Position numbers and translations under genes: made by a program. DNA of 64,000 nucleotides, taken from contig NZ_QAGK01000003.1 of NCBI RefSeq assembly GCF_003057885.1, positions 310,001 to 374,000 of the forward strand, written 5' to 3'. Shown in pieces: positions 16,168-24,204 of this stretch; the first letter of the stretch is position 1, and the number at the start of each line of letters is the position of its first letter. The DNA is from Oceaniglobus ichthyenteri (GTDB lineage Bacteria > Pseudomonadota > Alphaproteobacteria > Rhodobacterales > Rhodobacteraceae). The notes beneath the pieces are model-generated. The model searched no databases. It had not been told where the DNA came from and saw only the letters and a program-made list of their open reading frames with translations.

Positions 16168-16298
16168 GTCTTTGTGTCCTTTTTGCGGGCGGGCTGTTTG
16201 CCCTTGATATAGGGACGCAGCGCGCCATAGGTGATGACCCCGACCAGGGCGATGGCCCCGTAAATCGGCCACCCTTCCAAAATCAGGTTCAGGCTCAA
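16164..16298 (-). CDS. 44-aa membrane protein sandwiched between bolA and grxD
   Basis: The frame starts with a TTG at 16298 that overlaps the bolA stop codon (GATTGAGC) and ends with a TGA that overlaps the grxD start (ACATGAGT). The 44-residue product has one membrane helix (about residues 10-26, IYGAIALVGVITYGALR) and a lysine-rich tail (RPYIKGKQPARKKDTKT). The frame exactly spans the space between bolA and grxD with overlaps at both ends, strong evidence that it is translated. The function is unknown; the context suggests a link to Fe-S chaperones. Use of TTG is the main uncertainty. Confidence 0.65.
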   Translation of the reverse strand: MSLNLILEGWPIYGAIALVGVITYGALRPYIKGKQPARKKDTKT

Positions 16299-16537
16299 TC
16301 GGGGGCCTTTGTGGTCAGGGCAAGGGCGTGAAGTTCGCCGTTTGATCCATCCATCTTGCCTTTCAGGGCCGCGTATACGGCGCGCTGTTGTTGTACGCGG
16401 TTCATGCCCGCGAAGGATGCATCGATCACTTCGGCGGCGTAATGGTTTCCGTCGCCACGCAGATCGGTGATGGTCACCTTGGCGTTGGGGAATGATTCAA
16501 GGATCAAATCCTCAATTTCTTGGGCTAACATGGCCAT
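16295..16537 (-). CDS. bolA: BolA family protein
   Basis: BolA proteins pair with CGFS glutaredoxins in Fe-S cluster trafficking; some bind DNA. The protein has 80 residues with the class II fold: helix LAQEIEDLILESFPNA, then DLRGDGNHYAAEVI and the conserved FAGMNRVQQQRAVYAAL helix-turn-helix-like region with the invariant His near the C-terminus (ELHAL). The start at 16537 has AAAGGA 7 nt upstream; 16531 is also possible. First gene of the bolA-mini protein-grxD operon. Confidence 0.92.
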   Translation of the reverse strand: MAMLAQEIEDLILESFPNAKVTITDLRGDGNHYAAEVIDASFAGMNRVQQQRAVYAALKGKMDGSNGELHALALTTKAPD

Positions 16538-16714
16538 GGGGGCATCCTTTACTGCAGTTACGTGCAATCTATGGCGGCAGATCGCGCGCTTCAAGGTGAT
16601 AGGAGAAGACATCCGATGCAAGGGCGCATTCGGTCGCTGATTGGCGCGAAACCCCGCGACATTCCAATCGCAGTTTCGTATGACTTGACCGAACCGTAAT
16701 CTTTAGGAGCTTTC

Positions 16715-17023
16715 ATGACCCAATCTGTGCATGTTGTCGCCGTTTTAACCGCCAAACCGGGCAAGCGTCAGGCGATGCTTGATGCCTTTGCTGAAAATCT
16801 GCCGGCGGTTTTGGCCGAAGACGGTTGTATCACCTATGTGCCAACGGTGGACGCCCCGGAATCAGGCGCGCCCTATGGGCCTGAAACCGTTGTTGTGATC
16901 GAAGAATGGGCCAGCGCCGCCCATCTTGAGGCGCACCGCGTTGCCCCACATATGCAGGAATTTAGTGCCAAGATCGGCGATTGGGTGGCGGACAAGGCGG
17001 TTCATATTCTAACTGCCGGCTAA
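16715..17023 (+). CDS. Antibiotic biosynthesis monooxygenase (ABM) domain protein, putative quinol monooxygenase
   Basis: A 102-residue dimeric alpha/beta-barrel protein of the YgiN/ABM family. The core segments are HVVAVLTAKPGKRQAML at the N-terminus, then CITYVPTVDAPE and a VVVIEEWASAAHLEAH stretch, the standard order for the fold. YgiN-type members oxidise small quinols or are heme-independent oxygenases; the substrate here is not predictable. TAGGAG is upstream as ribosome site. Its last 15 bp overlap the 3' end of the convergent restriction nuclease gene. Confidence 0.82.
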   Translation: MTQSVHVVAVLTAKPGKRQAMLDAFAENLPAVLAEDGCITYVPTVDAPESGAPYGPETVVVIEEWASAAHLEAHRVAPHMQEFSAKIGDWVADKAVHILTAG

Positions 17024-17905
17024 CGGATGCCCATGATCCGAGGCCCGCGCGATGGCCTGGGCGTCGCGCGGGCGGTGTGAAATGAACGCATCACCCGGGC
17101 AGCGCGACAGGCCCAGCGCGCGGATCAATGGCTGATCGTACTGCCCCGATAACAGAACAATCCCCTCACGCGCCAGAATGTCGCGGGTGCCGCGCCCCTT
17201 GTCCGACCGGATTCGGCGCATGAAGTCATGCTGTCGCGCCACCGCCTGCACCACATCGCGGGTGATCGGGCGATCCTGAATCAGGCGGAACAGGGTCGCC
17301 ATGCGGGCATTGCCGGTCTGGCCTGCGAAAATCTGCGCAATGGCCGGTTCGGGCACCGTGCGCCAGAAGTTCGGCGGATAGGGGTGATGTTTCAACAGCC
17401 ACAGGATGTTGGCAAACCCTTGGGCAGAAACAGATTTCTTGGCATCCTTGTTTTGCCCCGTGGTCAGGTTTTCGGCCCGCGCCACAAACAGGCCCAGATA
17501 ACACAGCGCCCGCGCCTCATCGGCGGCCACCAGAATACAGGGGTGATTCACCGCCTCGGTCGGGATCATCCAAGTGTTGCCCATGGTGTTTTTGATATCC
17601 ACATCATGGCCCAGAATCACCGTATCCAACCGCCCCTTGGGCAGTGAAAGCAGCGCGCGCAATTCGATCTCGACCCGTGTGCCGATATAGGTTTTTTCGG
17701 TCTTTTCCAGATCGTCATATGATCGCCGCCCGGTTTTCGCGGTCATGATCACATCATCGACACAGCCGCGCAGCATGGCGGCAAATCCGCTGGCCAGTGC
17801 GGCGCCACCGCCCGCGCGGCGCGTGATGTCATCCGCCAAGGCGCCCAACAGCGCATAATCCGGGTGGCCCGGCGCAATCAAACTGTCGGGCAGGGCGCGT
17901 TTCAT
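17009..17905 (-). CDS. NaeI-like type II restriction endonuclease
   Basis: A 298-residue protein that I recognise as NaeI family (NaeI itself is about 317). The catalytic set matches in identity and spacing: E79, D94, D103 and K105 (D-x8-D-I-K), against E70, D86, D95 and K97 in NaeI. The flanking conserved blocks DDLEKTEKTYIGTRVEI and NTMGNTWMIPTEAVNH are present, followed by a helical C-terminal DNA-binding region. NaeI cuts GCCGGC and needs a second site as effector. The start at 17905 overlaps the stop of the methyltransferase by one base, so the two are translated together. The specificity here is inferred, not shown. Confidence 0.85.
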   Translation of the reverse strand: MKRALPDSLIAPGHPDYALLGALADDITRRAGGGAALASGFAAMLRGCVDDVIMTAKTGRRSYDDLEKTEKTYIGTRVEIELRALLSLPKGRLDTVILGHDVDIKNTMGNTWMIPTEAVNHPCILVAADEARALCYLGLFVARAENLTTGQNKDAKKSVSAQGFANILWLLKHHPYPPNFWRTVPEPAIAQIFAGQTGNARMATLFRLIQDRPITRDVVQAVARQHDFMRRIRSDKGRGTRDILAREGIVLLSGQYDQPLIRALGLSRCPGDAFISHRPRDAQAIARASDHGHPLAGS

Positions 17906-18873
17906 CAGGCCGAAACAGCGTGCAGCATCCGTTTGCGCAGGGCGCGCGCCACCTGTTTGCCCACGGCCGCCGCCACGGGCGGGGGAAACGCATTGCCGAC
18001 CTGCCGGTATGCGTTGGTTTTGGCCCCGGTAAAATGCCACTCATCGGGAAAGCCCTGAATCCGCGCCACCATCGGCACGGTCAGGCGCGGCATGCCGTTG
18101 TGAAACGGATCGGGCGCTTCGGGCGCGATGGTGCGCCCCTCAACCCCCAGACTGGCCCAGGCGGCGCGTGCGCGCGTCGGCCCCAGATCCGGCCCGCCGT
18201 GTTTTTTGCTGCCCCCCACGATGGTCGGGGCGATTTCATCGGCCTTGGCGGCCCAATCCTCGGCCCCGCGCCAACCGCGCGCCGCCATCATATCGATCAG
18301 GGTTTTGCCAACCGTGGGGGGATTGTGCCGGTTCGGCTCTGGCCAATCAAACAGATCGGCGCGCTGTTTTTGCAGCGCCACAATCACCACCCTTGGGCGC
18401 AATTGCGGAACCCCATAATCGGATGCATTCAGCAGCCGCCAATCGGTGGTATAGCCCAATTTATCCAACTGCACCTTCAGCTTTTCACGATAATCGTGAA
18501 ACACCGCATCCAGAAATCCGCGCACATTTTCAATCATCACGGCGCGGGGGCGGGCGGCGTCGATAATATCAATCGCATCGTTAAACAGATTGCGCTCGTC
18601 CTGTTCGCCCAATTGTTTGCCCGCCACCGAAAACGGCGGGCAGGGCAGGCCCCCCGCCAACAAATCAAGGCCCGCGTGATCGGCGGCGCGGTCTTTGAAC
18701 AGGCGCACATCTTGTTCCAGCACGTTCCATTCGGGGCGGTTGTGACGCAGGGTGTTGCAACAGTGTTTGTCGATCTCAACCAAGGCAGAATGGCCAAATC
18801 CGGCGGATTCCAGGCCCAAAGCTTGCCCGCCGGCACCGGCACATAATTCAACAGATGTCAGCATTTGCGCCAC
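17905..18873 (-). CDS. DNA (cytosine-5) methyltransferase, partner of the NaeI-like nuclease
   Basis: Protective methyltransferase of the R-M pair, transferring a methyl group from S-adenosylmethionine to C5 of cytosine. The protein has 322 residues. C5-MTase motifs appear in order: motif I LCAGAGGQALGLE (10-22), motif IV with catalytic Cys78 (GLPCPPFS), motif VI ENVRGF (115-120), motif VIII QLRPRV (157-162), a target recognition region of about 80 residues, and motif X QVGNAFPPPVAAAVG. It is first in a two-gene unit and leads the nuclease, the safe order for modification before restriction. No controller or Vsr gene is visible. Confidence 0.92.
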   Translation of the reverse strand: MAQMLTSVELCAGAGGQALGLESAGFGHSALVEIDKHCCNTLRHNRPEWNVLEQDVRLFKDRAADHAGLDLLAGGLPCPPFSVAGKQLGEQDERNLFNDAIDIIDAARPRAVMIENVRGFLDAVFHDYREKLKVQLDKLGYTTDWRLLNASDYGVPQLRPRVVIVALQKQRADLFDWPEPNRHNPPTVGKTLIDMMAARGWRGAEDWAAKADEIAPTIVGGSKKHGGPDLGPTRARAAWASLGVEGRTIAPEAPDPFHNGMPRLTVPMVARIQGFPDEWHFTGAKTNAYRQVGNAFPPPVAAAVGKQVARALRKRMLHAVSA

Positions 18874-18924
18874 CCCTTTGTTCCGCCTATGTTCTTAGCG
18901 GCCCAATCACACGCTCGCAAGGGG

Positions 18925-19650
18925 CTAGCGCGCCATCCACCCGCCATCCACGCTTACCACTGTGCCGTGAATGTAATTTGCCGCGGACGATGCCAGAAAC
19001 ACGGCGGTTTGTGCGATATCATCGGGTCTGCCCCATCGCCCGGCCGGGATTCGTTCCAGGATGGCGGCGTTTCGGTCCGGATCGGCGCGCAGGGCGTCGG
19101 TGTTGTTGGTGGCGATGTAACCGGGTGCAATGGCGTTGACGTTGATGCCTTTGGCCGCCCATTCATTGGCCAACACCTTGGTCAGGCCCGCAACCCCGTG
19201 TTTTGACGCGGTATAGGCGGGCACGCGAATCCCGCCCTGAAACGACAAAAGCGAGGCGATATTCACGATCTTGCCCGCCCCGCGCGGCAGCGCCGCCTTG
19301 GCGAAGGCCTGTGAGGTAAAGAACACCGCCTTCAGGTTTACATCGATCACCGCGTCCCAATCGGATTCGGAAAAATCCACGCTGTCGTCGCGCCGGATAA
19401 TGCCCGCGTTGTTGACCAGAATATCAATGGGCCGGTCGGCAAAAATGCCTGTCGCTGCCATCGGATCGGCAAAATCCAGGGTCAGGGCCTCGGCGCTGTC
19501 GATCTGCGCCACCGTATCGGCGCAGGATGATCGCCCGGCGCAAATCACATGCGCCCCGGCCCGCCCCATGGCAATGGCGATGGCGCGCCCGATGCCGGTA
19601 TTGGCGCCCGTGACCAAGGCGGTTTGCCCGCTCAGCGAAAAGGGGTTCAT
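18925..19650 (-). CDS. SDR-family polyol/sugar dehydrogenase
   Basis: Classical short-chain dehydrogenase of 241 residues. Cofactor motif TGANTGIG (near 15-22), NNAG (near 83-86), catalytic Ser in IASLLSF and YxxxK as YTASKHG (near 145-151), and a C-terminal SVDGGWMAR are all present. Sequence flavour is closest to KduD or polyol dehydrogenases (inference). The start at 19650 has GGAGG 7 nt upstream, better than 19656. It is the last gene of the minus-strand polyol cluster, 72 bp downstream of the GlpD-like gene, and would be an NAD-dependent dehydrogenase for the second polyol. Confidence 0.82.
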   Translation of the reverse strand: MNPFSLSGQTALVTGANTGIGRAIAIAMGRAGAHVICAGRSSCADTVAQIDSAEALTLDFADPMAATGIFADRPIDILVNNAGIIRRDDSVDFSESDWDAVIDVNLKAVFFTSQAFAKAALPRGAGKIVNIASLLSFQGGIRVPAYTASKHGVAGLTKVLANEWAAKGINVNAIAPGYIATNNTDALRADPDRNAAILERIPAGRWGRPDDIAQTAVFLASSAANYIHGTVVSVDGGWMAR

Positions 19651-19722
19651 TGCCATTCCTCCGATAATTCCCGCCAAAGCAGAACAGCACACCCGTGCCC
19701 CGTCAACCCCGCCGATGTTTGG

Positions 19723-21375
19723 TTAAACCGTGATCCCATGCCGTTGGGCCAATGTTGCCCGCGCGCGCGTAAGTTCCGCATCGGCGCGTGCATCATTCCA
19801 CCCCAAGGCCCGGGCGGTGATCTGGCAGATTTCCTGCAAAACCGGCGTGGTCATTTGCCCGGTGATCGCCAAAGGCGTGCGGCGCAGCACGATGTCCTCC
19901 AGATGGTGCACCTGTTCGTTTTGCGCAATCCAGGTGATTTCTGCCGCGCTGAATCTGGTGGTCGCGATATAGTCAGGCCGGCCATTTTCGGCGAGAGCGA
20001 TCTTTTTTGCAGTGGTGCCGTAGCGGTGCAACAGGTCTGAAATACGCTCGGGATCTGCGCCCGATTGTTGTGCCAAATCGGCCACCCATGCTGTGCGCTC
20101 GGCTGTGGTGCGCGGCATGTTGCGCCCGCCGCCTATGGGCAAGGCATCGGTTTTGATGTGCCGGACCTTGCCCAAATGTTCCAGAATCGTATCGGCCACG
20201 TCAGCCGCAAAGGCGCGATACGTGGTCCATTTCCCCCCGATCAGTGACACAATCGGAAACGGACGCCCATCCGCTGCCGGGGCCAAAGGTGCCGAATGAT
20301 CCCGGCTGATCAGACCCGGCGCAATACCGGCGGAATTGGGCAAGGGGCGAATGCCGGCATAGGAAAACACGATCTGATCGCGGCCAAATTCCAGCCCCGG
20401 CAGAAGTGTTTTCAGACTGTGCAGGAAATAATCGGTTTCGGTGTCGGTGCAATGGGCGGCGTCGGGGTTGTCATCGGGAAGATCTGTCGAGCCAACCAGC
20501 GCCTTGCCCAGAAACGGAAACACCAACAGGATCCGGCCATCATCGCTTTCGAAATAGATCATCCGCCCGTTTAATTGGCGCAGCAATTCCGGGTGGTCGA
20601 TCAGGATGTGTGATCCTTTGGTTCCGCCAATCAGTGCCGTTTCCATACCCAGCCGGGCATTCACGGTATCAATCCATGGCCCGGCGGCGTTGACCACCAT
20701 ATCGGCCCGAACCGACAATGGCGCACCGTCCGGCCCGGTCAACTGCACCACACCGTCTCTTTGCCCCACCAGATCGGTCCAGTTCATCGCGCGCGATTGC
20801 GGACTGGCGGCGATGCCATCCTGCACCAGTTCCAGAACCAGACGTTCGGGCGCGGAAATCGCCGCATCGTGATAGGTGCCGACGGCGACGATATCAGGGG
20901 TGAGGGCCGGAATTTCCGCCAAGGCGCGGCGTCGGCTTAGCATTTTATGCATCGGCATTTGCCGCGCCCGCGCGCCATAAAAATCATATAGGCGCAGACC
21001 GATTTTCACCAAGATCGCGCCGCGGTTGCGCGGTGCGGTTTTTGAGCCGAAAAATGTGCGGATCGCGGGCCAGATGCCTTTGGTCCAGGAATAAATCGGA
21101 ATGATGGTGGGCAGCGGCGTCACCAAATGCGGCGCATTGCGCAACAGCAGATTGCGCTCATAGGTCGATTCCGCCACCAGCCGGAATTCACCGGTTTCCA
21201 GGTATTTCAATCCGCCGTGAATAAGCCGCGAGGGTGCGGCACTGGTGCCCGAGCCATAATCGCCCTTGTCCACGATCAAACAGCGCAATCCCTGTTCGCA
21301 TAAATCGCGAAACAGGCCCGCGCCGTTGATGCCCGCGCCAATGATCAGCACGTCGTAATGTTGGGTTTCAGTCAT
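19723..21375 (-). CDS. GlpD/EryB-like FAD-dependent polyol-phosphate dehydrogenase (first copy)
   Basis: FAD-dependent dehydrogenase of the glycerol-3-phosphate dehydrogenase family, 550 residues. N-terminal FAD-binding motif LIIGAGINGAG, then SRLIHGGLKYLE and a long C-terminal GlpD-type domain. It overlaps the kinase gene upstream by 8 bp, making a kinase-dehydrogenase pair like eryA-eryB in the same locus. In rhizobial erythritol/adonitol loci a similar extra pair serves other polyols. Substrate here: a phosphorylated polyol other than erythritol, or glycerol-3-phosphate itself; sequence alone cannot decide. Start at 21375 (MTETQHYDV). Confidence 0.85.
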   Translation of the reverse strand: MTETQHYDVLIIGAGINGAGLFRDLCEQGLRCLIVDKGDYGSGTSAAPSRLIHGGLKYLETGEFRLVAESTYERNLLLRNAPHLVTPLPTIIPIYSWTKGIWPAIRTFFGSKTAPRNRGAILVKIGLRLYDFYGARARQMPMHKMLSRRRALAEIPALTPDIVAVGTYHDAAISAPERLVLELVQDGIAASPQSRAMNWTDLVGQRDGVVQLTGPDGAPLSVRADMVVNAAGPWIDTVNARLGMETALIGGTKGSHILIDHPELLRQLNGRMIYFESDDGRILLVFPFLGKALVGSTDLPDDNPDAAHCTDTETDYFLHSLKTLLPGLEFGRDQIVFSYAGIRPLPNSAGIAPGLISRDHSAPLAPAADGRPFPIVSLIGGKWTTYRAFAADVADTILEHLGKVRHIKTDALPIGGGRNMPRTTAERTAWVADLAQQSGADPERISDLLHRYGTTAKKIALAENGRPDYIATTRFSAAEITWIAQNEQVHHLEDIVLRRTPLAITGQMTTPVLQEICQITARALGWNDARADAELTRARATLAQRHGITV

Positions 21376-22906
21376 TTGATGTCCTGCGCCCTTTGGCCTC
21401 AAGCGTGTTCAGCCGGTCCCACGTATCGGGCAGGATATCGGCCAGGTTTTGATAGGCGGCATAGCGTGTTTCGTATTCGGCCACGCGGTCGGGCCGGGGG
21501 TGATATGTGGTTGAAATGGCGTCTAAATCACGCGGATCGGCATCAAACTGGGCAAACGCCCCGACCGCCGCGCCCGCACACAGGGCCGCGCCCCAGGCTG
21601 CCGCCTCATCTGTGGCAGATGTGGCAACCTGCATTCCCAATATATCGGCAAACAACTGCGCCACCACCGGATTGCGCGCGGCGCCCCCGGTCAGGCGCGC
21701 GGTGTCGGTGGGAAAGGTGGCGCGCAGCGCGTCGATATGATGGCGGTGGTTGAACACGATGCCTTCCAACAGCGCGGCAAGGATATCGCCGCGATTATGC
21801 CAGCCGCGCAGGCCGAAAAATCCGGCACTTGCCGCCGCGCCATAAGGCGAGCCGAACAGGAACGGGTGGTAAATCGCCGATGAGGCCCGCGCCAGCGCGT
21901 CGTCGATTTCAGGGGCCAGAAGGGCGTGTATCGTTTGCCCACGGCGTTCGGCATTGGCGCGGTCAGTGGCGCAAAATGTATCGAGAAACCAATCGTAATT
22001 GGTGGTTGAGGCGGGGGAGATCGCCATATTGTTCCACACCCCCGGCCGCACCCCATTGCGGCAGAACCACCGCGCATCGGGGGTGGGGGTGTCTGACACC
22101 GCTTCGTTGATCGAATAGGTGCCCGCGACAATGCCCATGACGCCGGGTGTATGCCCCCCGATCCCCAAAACCGAGGCGGTGACATCATGCAATCCGGCGG
22201 CCACGGGCGTGCCTTGGGCCAATCCGGTTTGCGCGCTGGCGGCCTCTGACACGGTGCCAATGATTTCGGCGGAATGGGCCACATCGGGCAGGGCGGGGGC
22301 GATAGACTGCAGCCCGAACAGCGCCAAAGCGTCGGGCGTGTAATTTTGCGTGCGCATGTCGGTAAACGACGTGCTGGCCTCGGTGCGGTCGGTGCCGATG
22401 CTGTCGGTCAGGCAATACCTCAGCCAATCCTTGCAAGCCATCACATGGGCGATTTTGCCAAACCTTTCGGGCTCTTCCCGCTGTATCCAGGCTAACAGCG
22501 CCGAGGGGGCCGACACATGGGGCATCTGCCCGGTCAGGGCCAGGCTTTCGCGGTCAATCCCGGCGGTGTGCCAATCGCCAATCACATCCGCCGCGCGACT
22601 GTCGAGCGACAGGATCGCATTGCCCAACGGCGCGCCCTGTTGATCAAGCAGATAAATGCCATCGCCATGGGCGGTGGCCGCCACGGCCAGAATATCGCTG
22701 GGGTGTGTGCCGCTGTCTGCTAAAACCTCGCGAATGGCGTCGGCGGTCTGGTGCCACAGATCCATCATATCGCGTTCCACCCGGCGGGGTCCGGGCATGA
22801 TCTGACGCACATTGCGCCGCACCACGCCCAGTTGCCGGCCTGCCGTGTCAAATACAACGGCTTTGGTGACAGTCAGGCCACTGTCGATTGCCAGAATACG
22901 GGCCAT
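21368..22906 (-). CDS. FGGY-family carbohydrate kinase (first copy)
   Basis: FGGY sugar kinase of 512 residues, phosphorylating a polyol or ketose with ATP. It has the N-terminal phosphate-binding motif LAIDSGLTVTKAVVFD, and a C-terminal ATP-binding RLTGGAARNPVVAQLFAD motif with the EAAAWGAA stretch after it. It resembles EryA but is clearly diverged from the second copy at 27638-29212. The start at 22906 (MARILAID) follows an AGGAGC-like site. Overlaps the GlpD-like gene downstream by 8 bp. Substrate unknown; erythritol-type and pentitol/pentulose kinases are the likely options. Confidence 0.85.
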   Translation of the reverse strand: MARILAIDSGLTVTKAVVFDTAGRQLGVVRRNVRQIMPGPRRVERDMMDLWHQTADAIREVLADSGTHPSDILAVAATAHGDGIYLLDQQGAPLGNAILSLDSRAADVIGDWHTAGIDRESLALTGQMPHVSAPSALLAWIQREEPERFGKIAHVMACKDWLRYCLTDSIGTDRTEASTSFTDMRTQNYTPDALALFGLQSIAPALPDVAHSAEIIGTVSEAASAQTGLAQGTPVAAGLHDVTASVLGIGGHTPGVMGIVAGTYSINEAVSDTPTPDARWFCRNGVRPGVWNNMAISPASTTNYDWFLDTFCATDRANAERRGQTIHALLAPEIDDALARASSAIYHPFLFGSPYGAAASAGFFGLRGWHNRGDILAALLEGIVFNHRHHIDALRATFPTDTARLTGGAARNPVVAQLFADILGMQVATSATDEAAAWGAALCAGAAVGAFAQFDADPRDLDAISTTYHPRPDRVAEYETRYAAYQNLADILPDTWDRLNTLEAKGRRTSND

Positions 22907-22966
22907 TTTACGGCTCCTGATTTTGGGCGCGGTCCCGGTATGGAACCGCGCATTGTTTCGCAACAT

Positions 22967-23422
22967 TCAGCCTTTGGTGTATTTCGCACCCACATCATCA
23001 ATCGCGGTGACATTGCCCGCCGATCGGCCCTGGGGGTCGAATGTTGCGTTCAAAAAGGCATCGGCGATGTCCTTGGCCAATTCCGCGCCAATCACCCGCG
23101 CGCCCATGGTTATGATCTGGGCGTTGTTCGATGTGGCGGCTTTGCCGGCGGAATAGGTATCGTGGCACTGCGCGGCGCGGATGCCGGGCACTTTGTTGGC
23201 GGCGATTTGCACGCCGATGCCGGTGCCGCAAACCAAAATCGCCCGGTCAAACGCCCCGTCGATCACCGACGACGCCACCCGATCAGACAGGTTGGCGTAA
23301 AACTTATCGCCCTGCCCATCGACGCGCGACAGGTCCGACACCTCGTGTTGGTCTTTCAGATGCTCGGCCAATATTTGCGCCAGACCTTCGCCTGCGCTGT
23401 CTCCTGCGATGGCAATTTTCAT
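22967..23422 (-). CDS. rpiB: RpiB-type sugar-phosphate isomerase (EryI-like)
   Basis: A 151-residue RpiB/LacA family isomerase. The conserved [13 protein letters not shown] stretch contains the active-site cysteine, followed by [11 protein letters not shown] and the [14 protein letters not shown] motif. In Brucella and rhizobial erythritol loci the RpiB paralogue (EryI) converts erythrulose phosphate products to D-erythrose-4-phosphate. Only 11 bp separate it from the tpiA paralogue, as in the tpiA2-rpiB pairs of those loci. A housekeeping ribose-5-phosphate role is less likely given the setting. Confidence 0.88.
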   Translation of the reverse strand: MKIAIAGDSAGEGLAQILAEHLKDQHEVSDLSRVDGQGDKFYANLSDRVASSVIDGAFDRAILVCGTGIGVQIAANKVPGIRAAQCHDTYSAGKAATSNNAQIITMGARVIGAELAKDIADAFLNATFDPQGRSAGNVTAIDDVGAKYTKG

Positions 23423-23433
23423 GGTGTTTCCTT

Positions 23434-24204
23434 TCAGTTAAGAGTTGCGGCACATTTGGTCAGAATGTCGAGGTATCCCTCGACGTTCCAGGCCGAGCGC
23501 CCGATGAACAGCCCGTCGATATGTGGGCATTGAATAAGTTCTTCGCAGTTTTGGGGATTGACCGATCCGCCGTAAAGGCACGGCACCTTTTGGCCCAGAA
23601 CATCCTGCGCCACGGCAATGATTTCGCCTTGGCGCGCATCGGCATAATCGGATGTGGCCGGAATACCGTTTTCGCCAATCGCCCACACCGGTTCATAGGC
23701 CAGCAGGATCGGGGCGGATTTCTGTGCGTCGCTCAGTTTTCCCAATGCGCCGCGCACCTGGGTTTCCAGAACCGCGCGGGCCTTTCCCGCCTCGCGATCT
23801 TCCAAGGTTTCGCCAATGCAGATCAGCGGGATCAATCCGTGGCGCACCGCCGCTTCGGTTTTCAGACCCACGGTTTCATCGCTTTCGCCAAAATGTTCAC
23901 GCCGTTCGGAATGGCCCAACTCGACAATGTCCAACCCGCAATCGGTCAGCATCGGCGCCGAGATTTCGCCGGTCCAGGCCCCCTGATCGGCCCAGTGCAT
24001 GTTTTGTGCCCCAACCTTGACCGATGTATCGGCCAGGATCTGTTTCACCTCGCGCACGGCGGTGAACGGCGGGATCACAAAACGTTGGATGCGCGCATCG
24101 CTGTCGCTGTCGGCCTTGGCCAGTGCCTTGGCAAAGGCCTGCGCCTCGGCCAGGGTTTTGTTCATTTTCCAACTGGTGCCGATCCAATACTGCGGTTGGG
24201 TCAT
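23434..24204 (-). CDS. Triosephosphate isomerase paralogue (TpiA2/EryH-like)
   Basis: A TIM-barrel isomerase of 256 residues. Catalytic residues are visible: Lys13 in GTSWKMNKT, the His in [13 protein letters not shown] (near 95), the Glu in YEPVWAIG, and the phosphate-binding GGSVNP loop. In Brucella erythritol catabolism EryH isomerises L-3-tetrulose-4-phosphate to D-erythrulose-4-phosphate, and this gene sits in the same place. It overlaps eryD by 4 bp and is followed by rpiB, so all are on one transcript. A second, housekeeping tpiA is expected elsewhere in the genome. Confidence 0.9.
   Translation of the reverse strand: MTQPQYWIGTSWKMNKTLAEAQAFAKALAKADSDSDARIQRFVIPPFTAVREVKQILADTSVKVGAQNMHWADQGAWTGEISAPMLTDCGLDIVELGHSERREHFGESDETVGLKTEAAVRHGLIPLICIGETLEDREAGKARAVLETQVRGALGKLSDAQKSAPILLAYEPVWAIGENGIPATSDYADARQGEIIAVAQDVLGQKVPCLYGGSVNPQNCEELIQCPHIDGLFIGRSAWNVEGYLDILTKCAATLN

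Noticed and set aside
17009-18873. Avoidance of GCCGGC sites as support for the NaeI specificity
   Set aside because: GCCGGC is readily seen many times in the window (for example near 8240, 14735, 16801, 18829, 31120 and 32461), so no depletion can be claimed.
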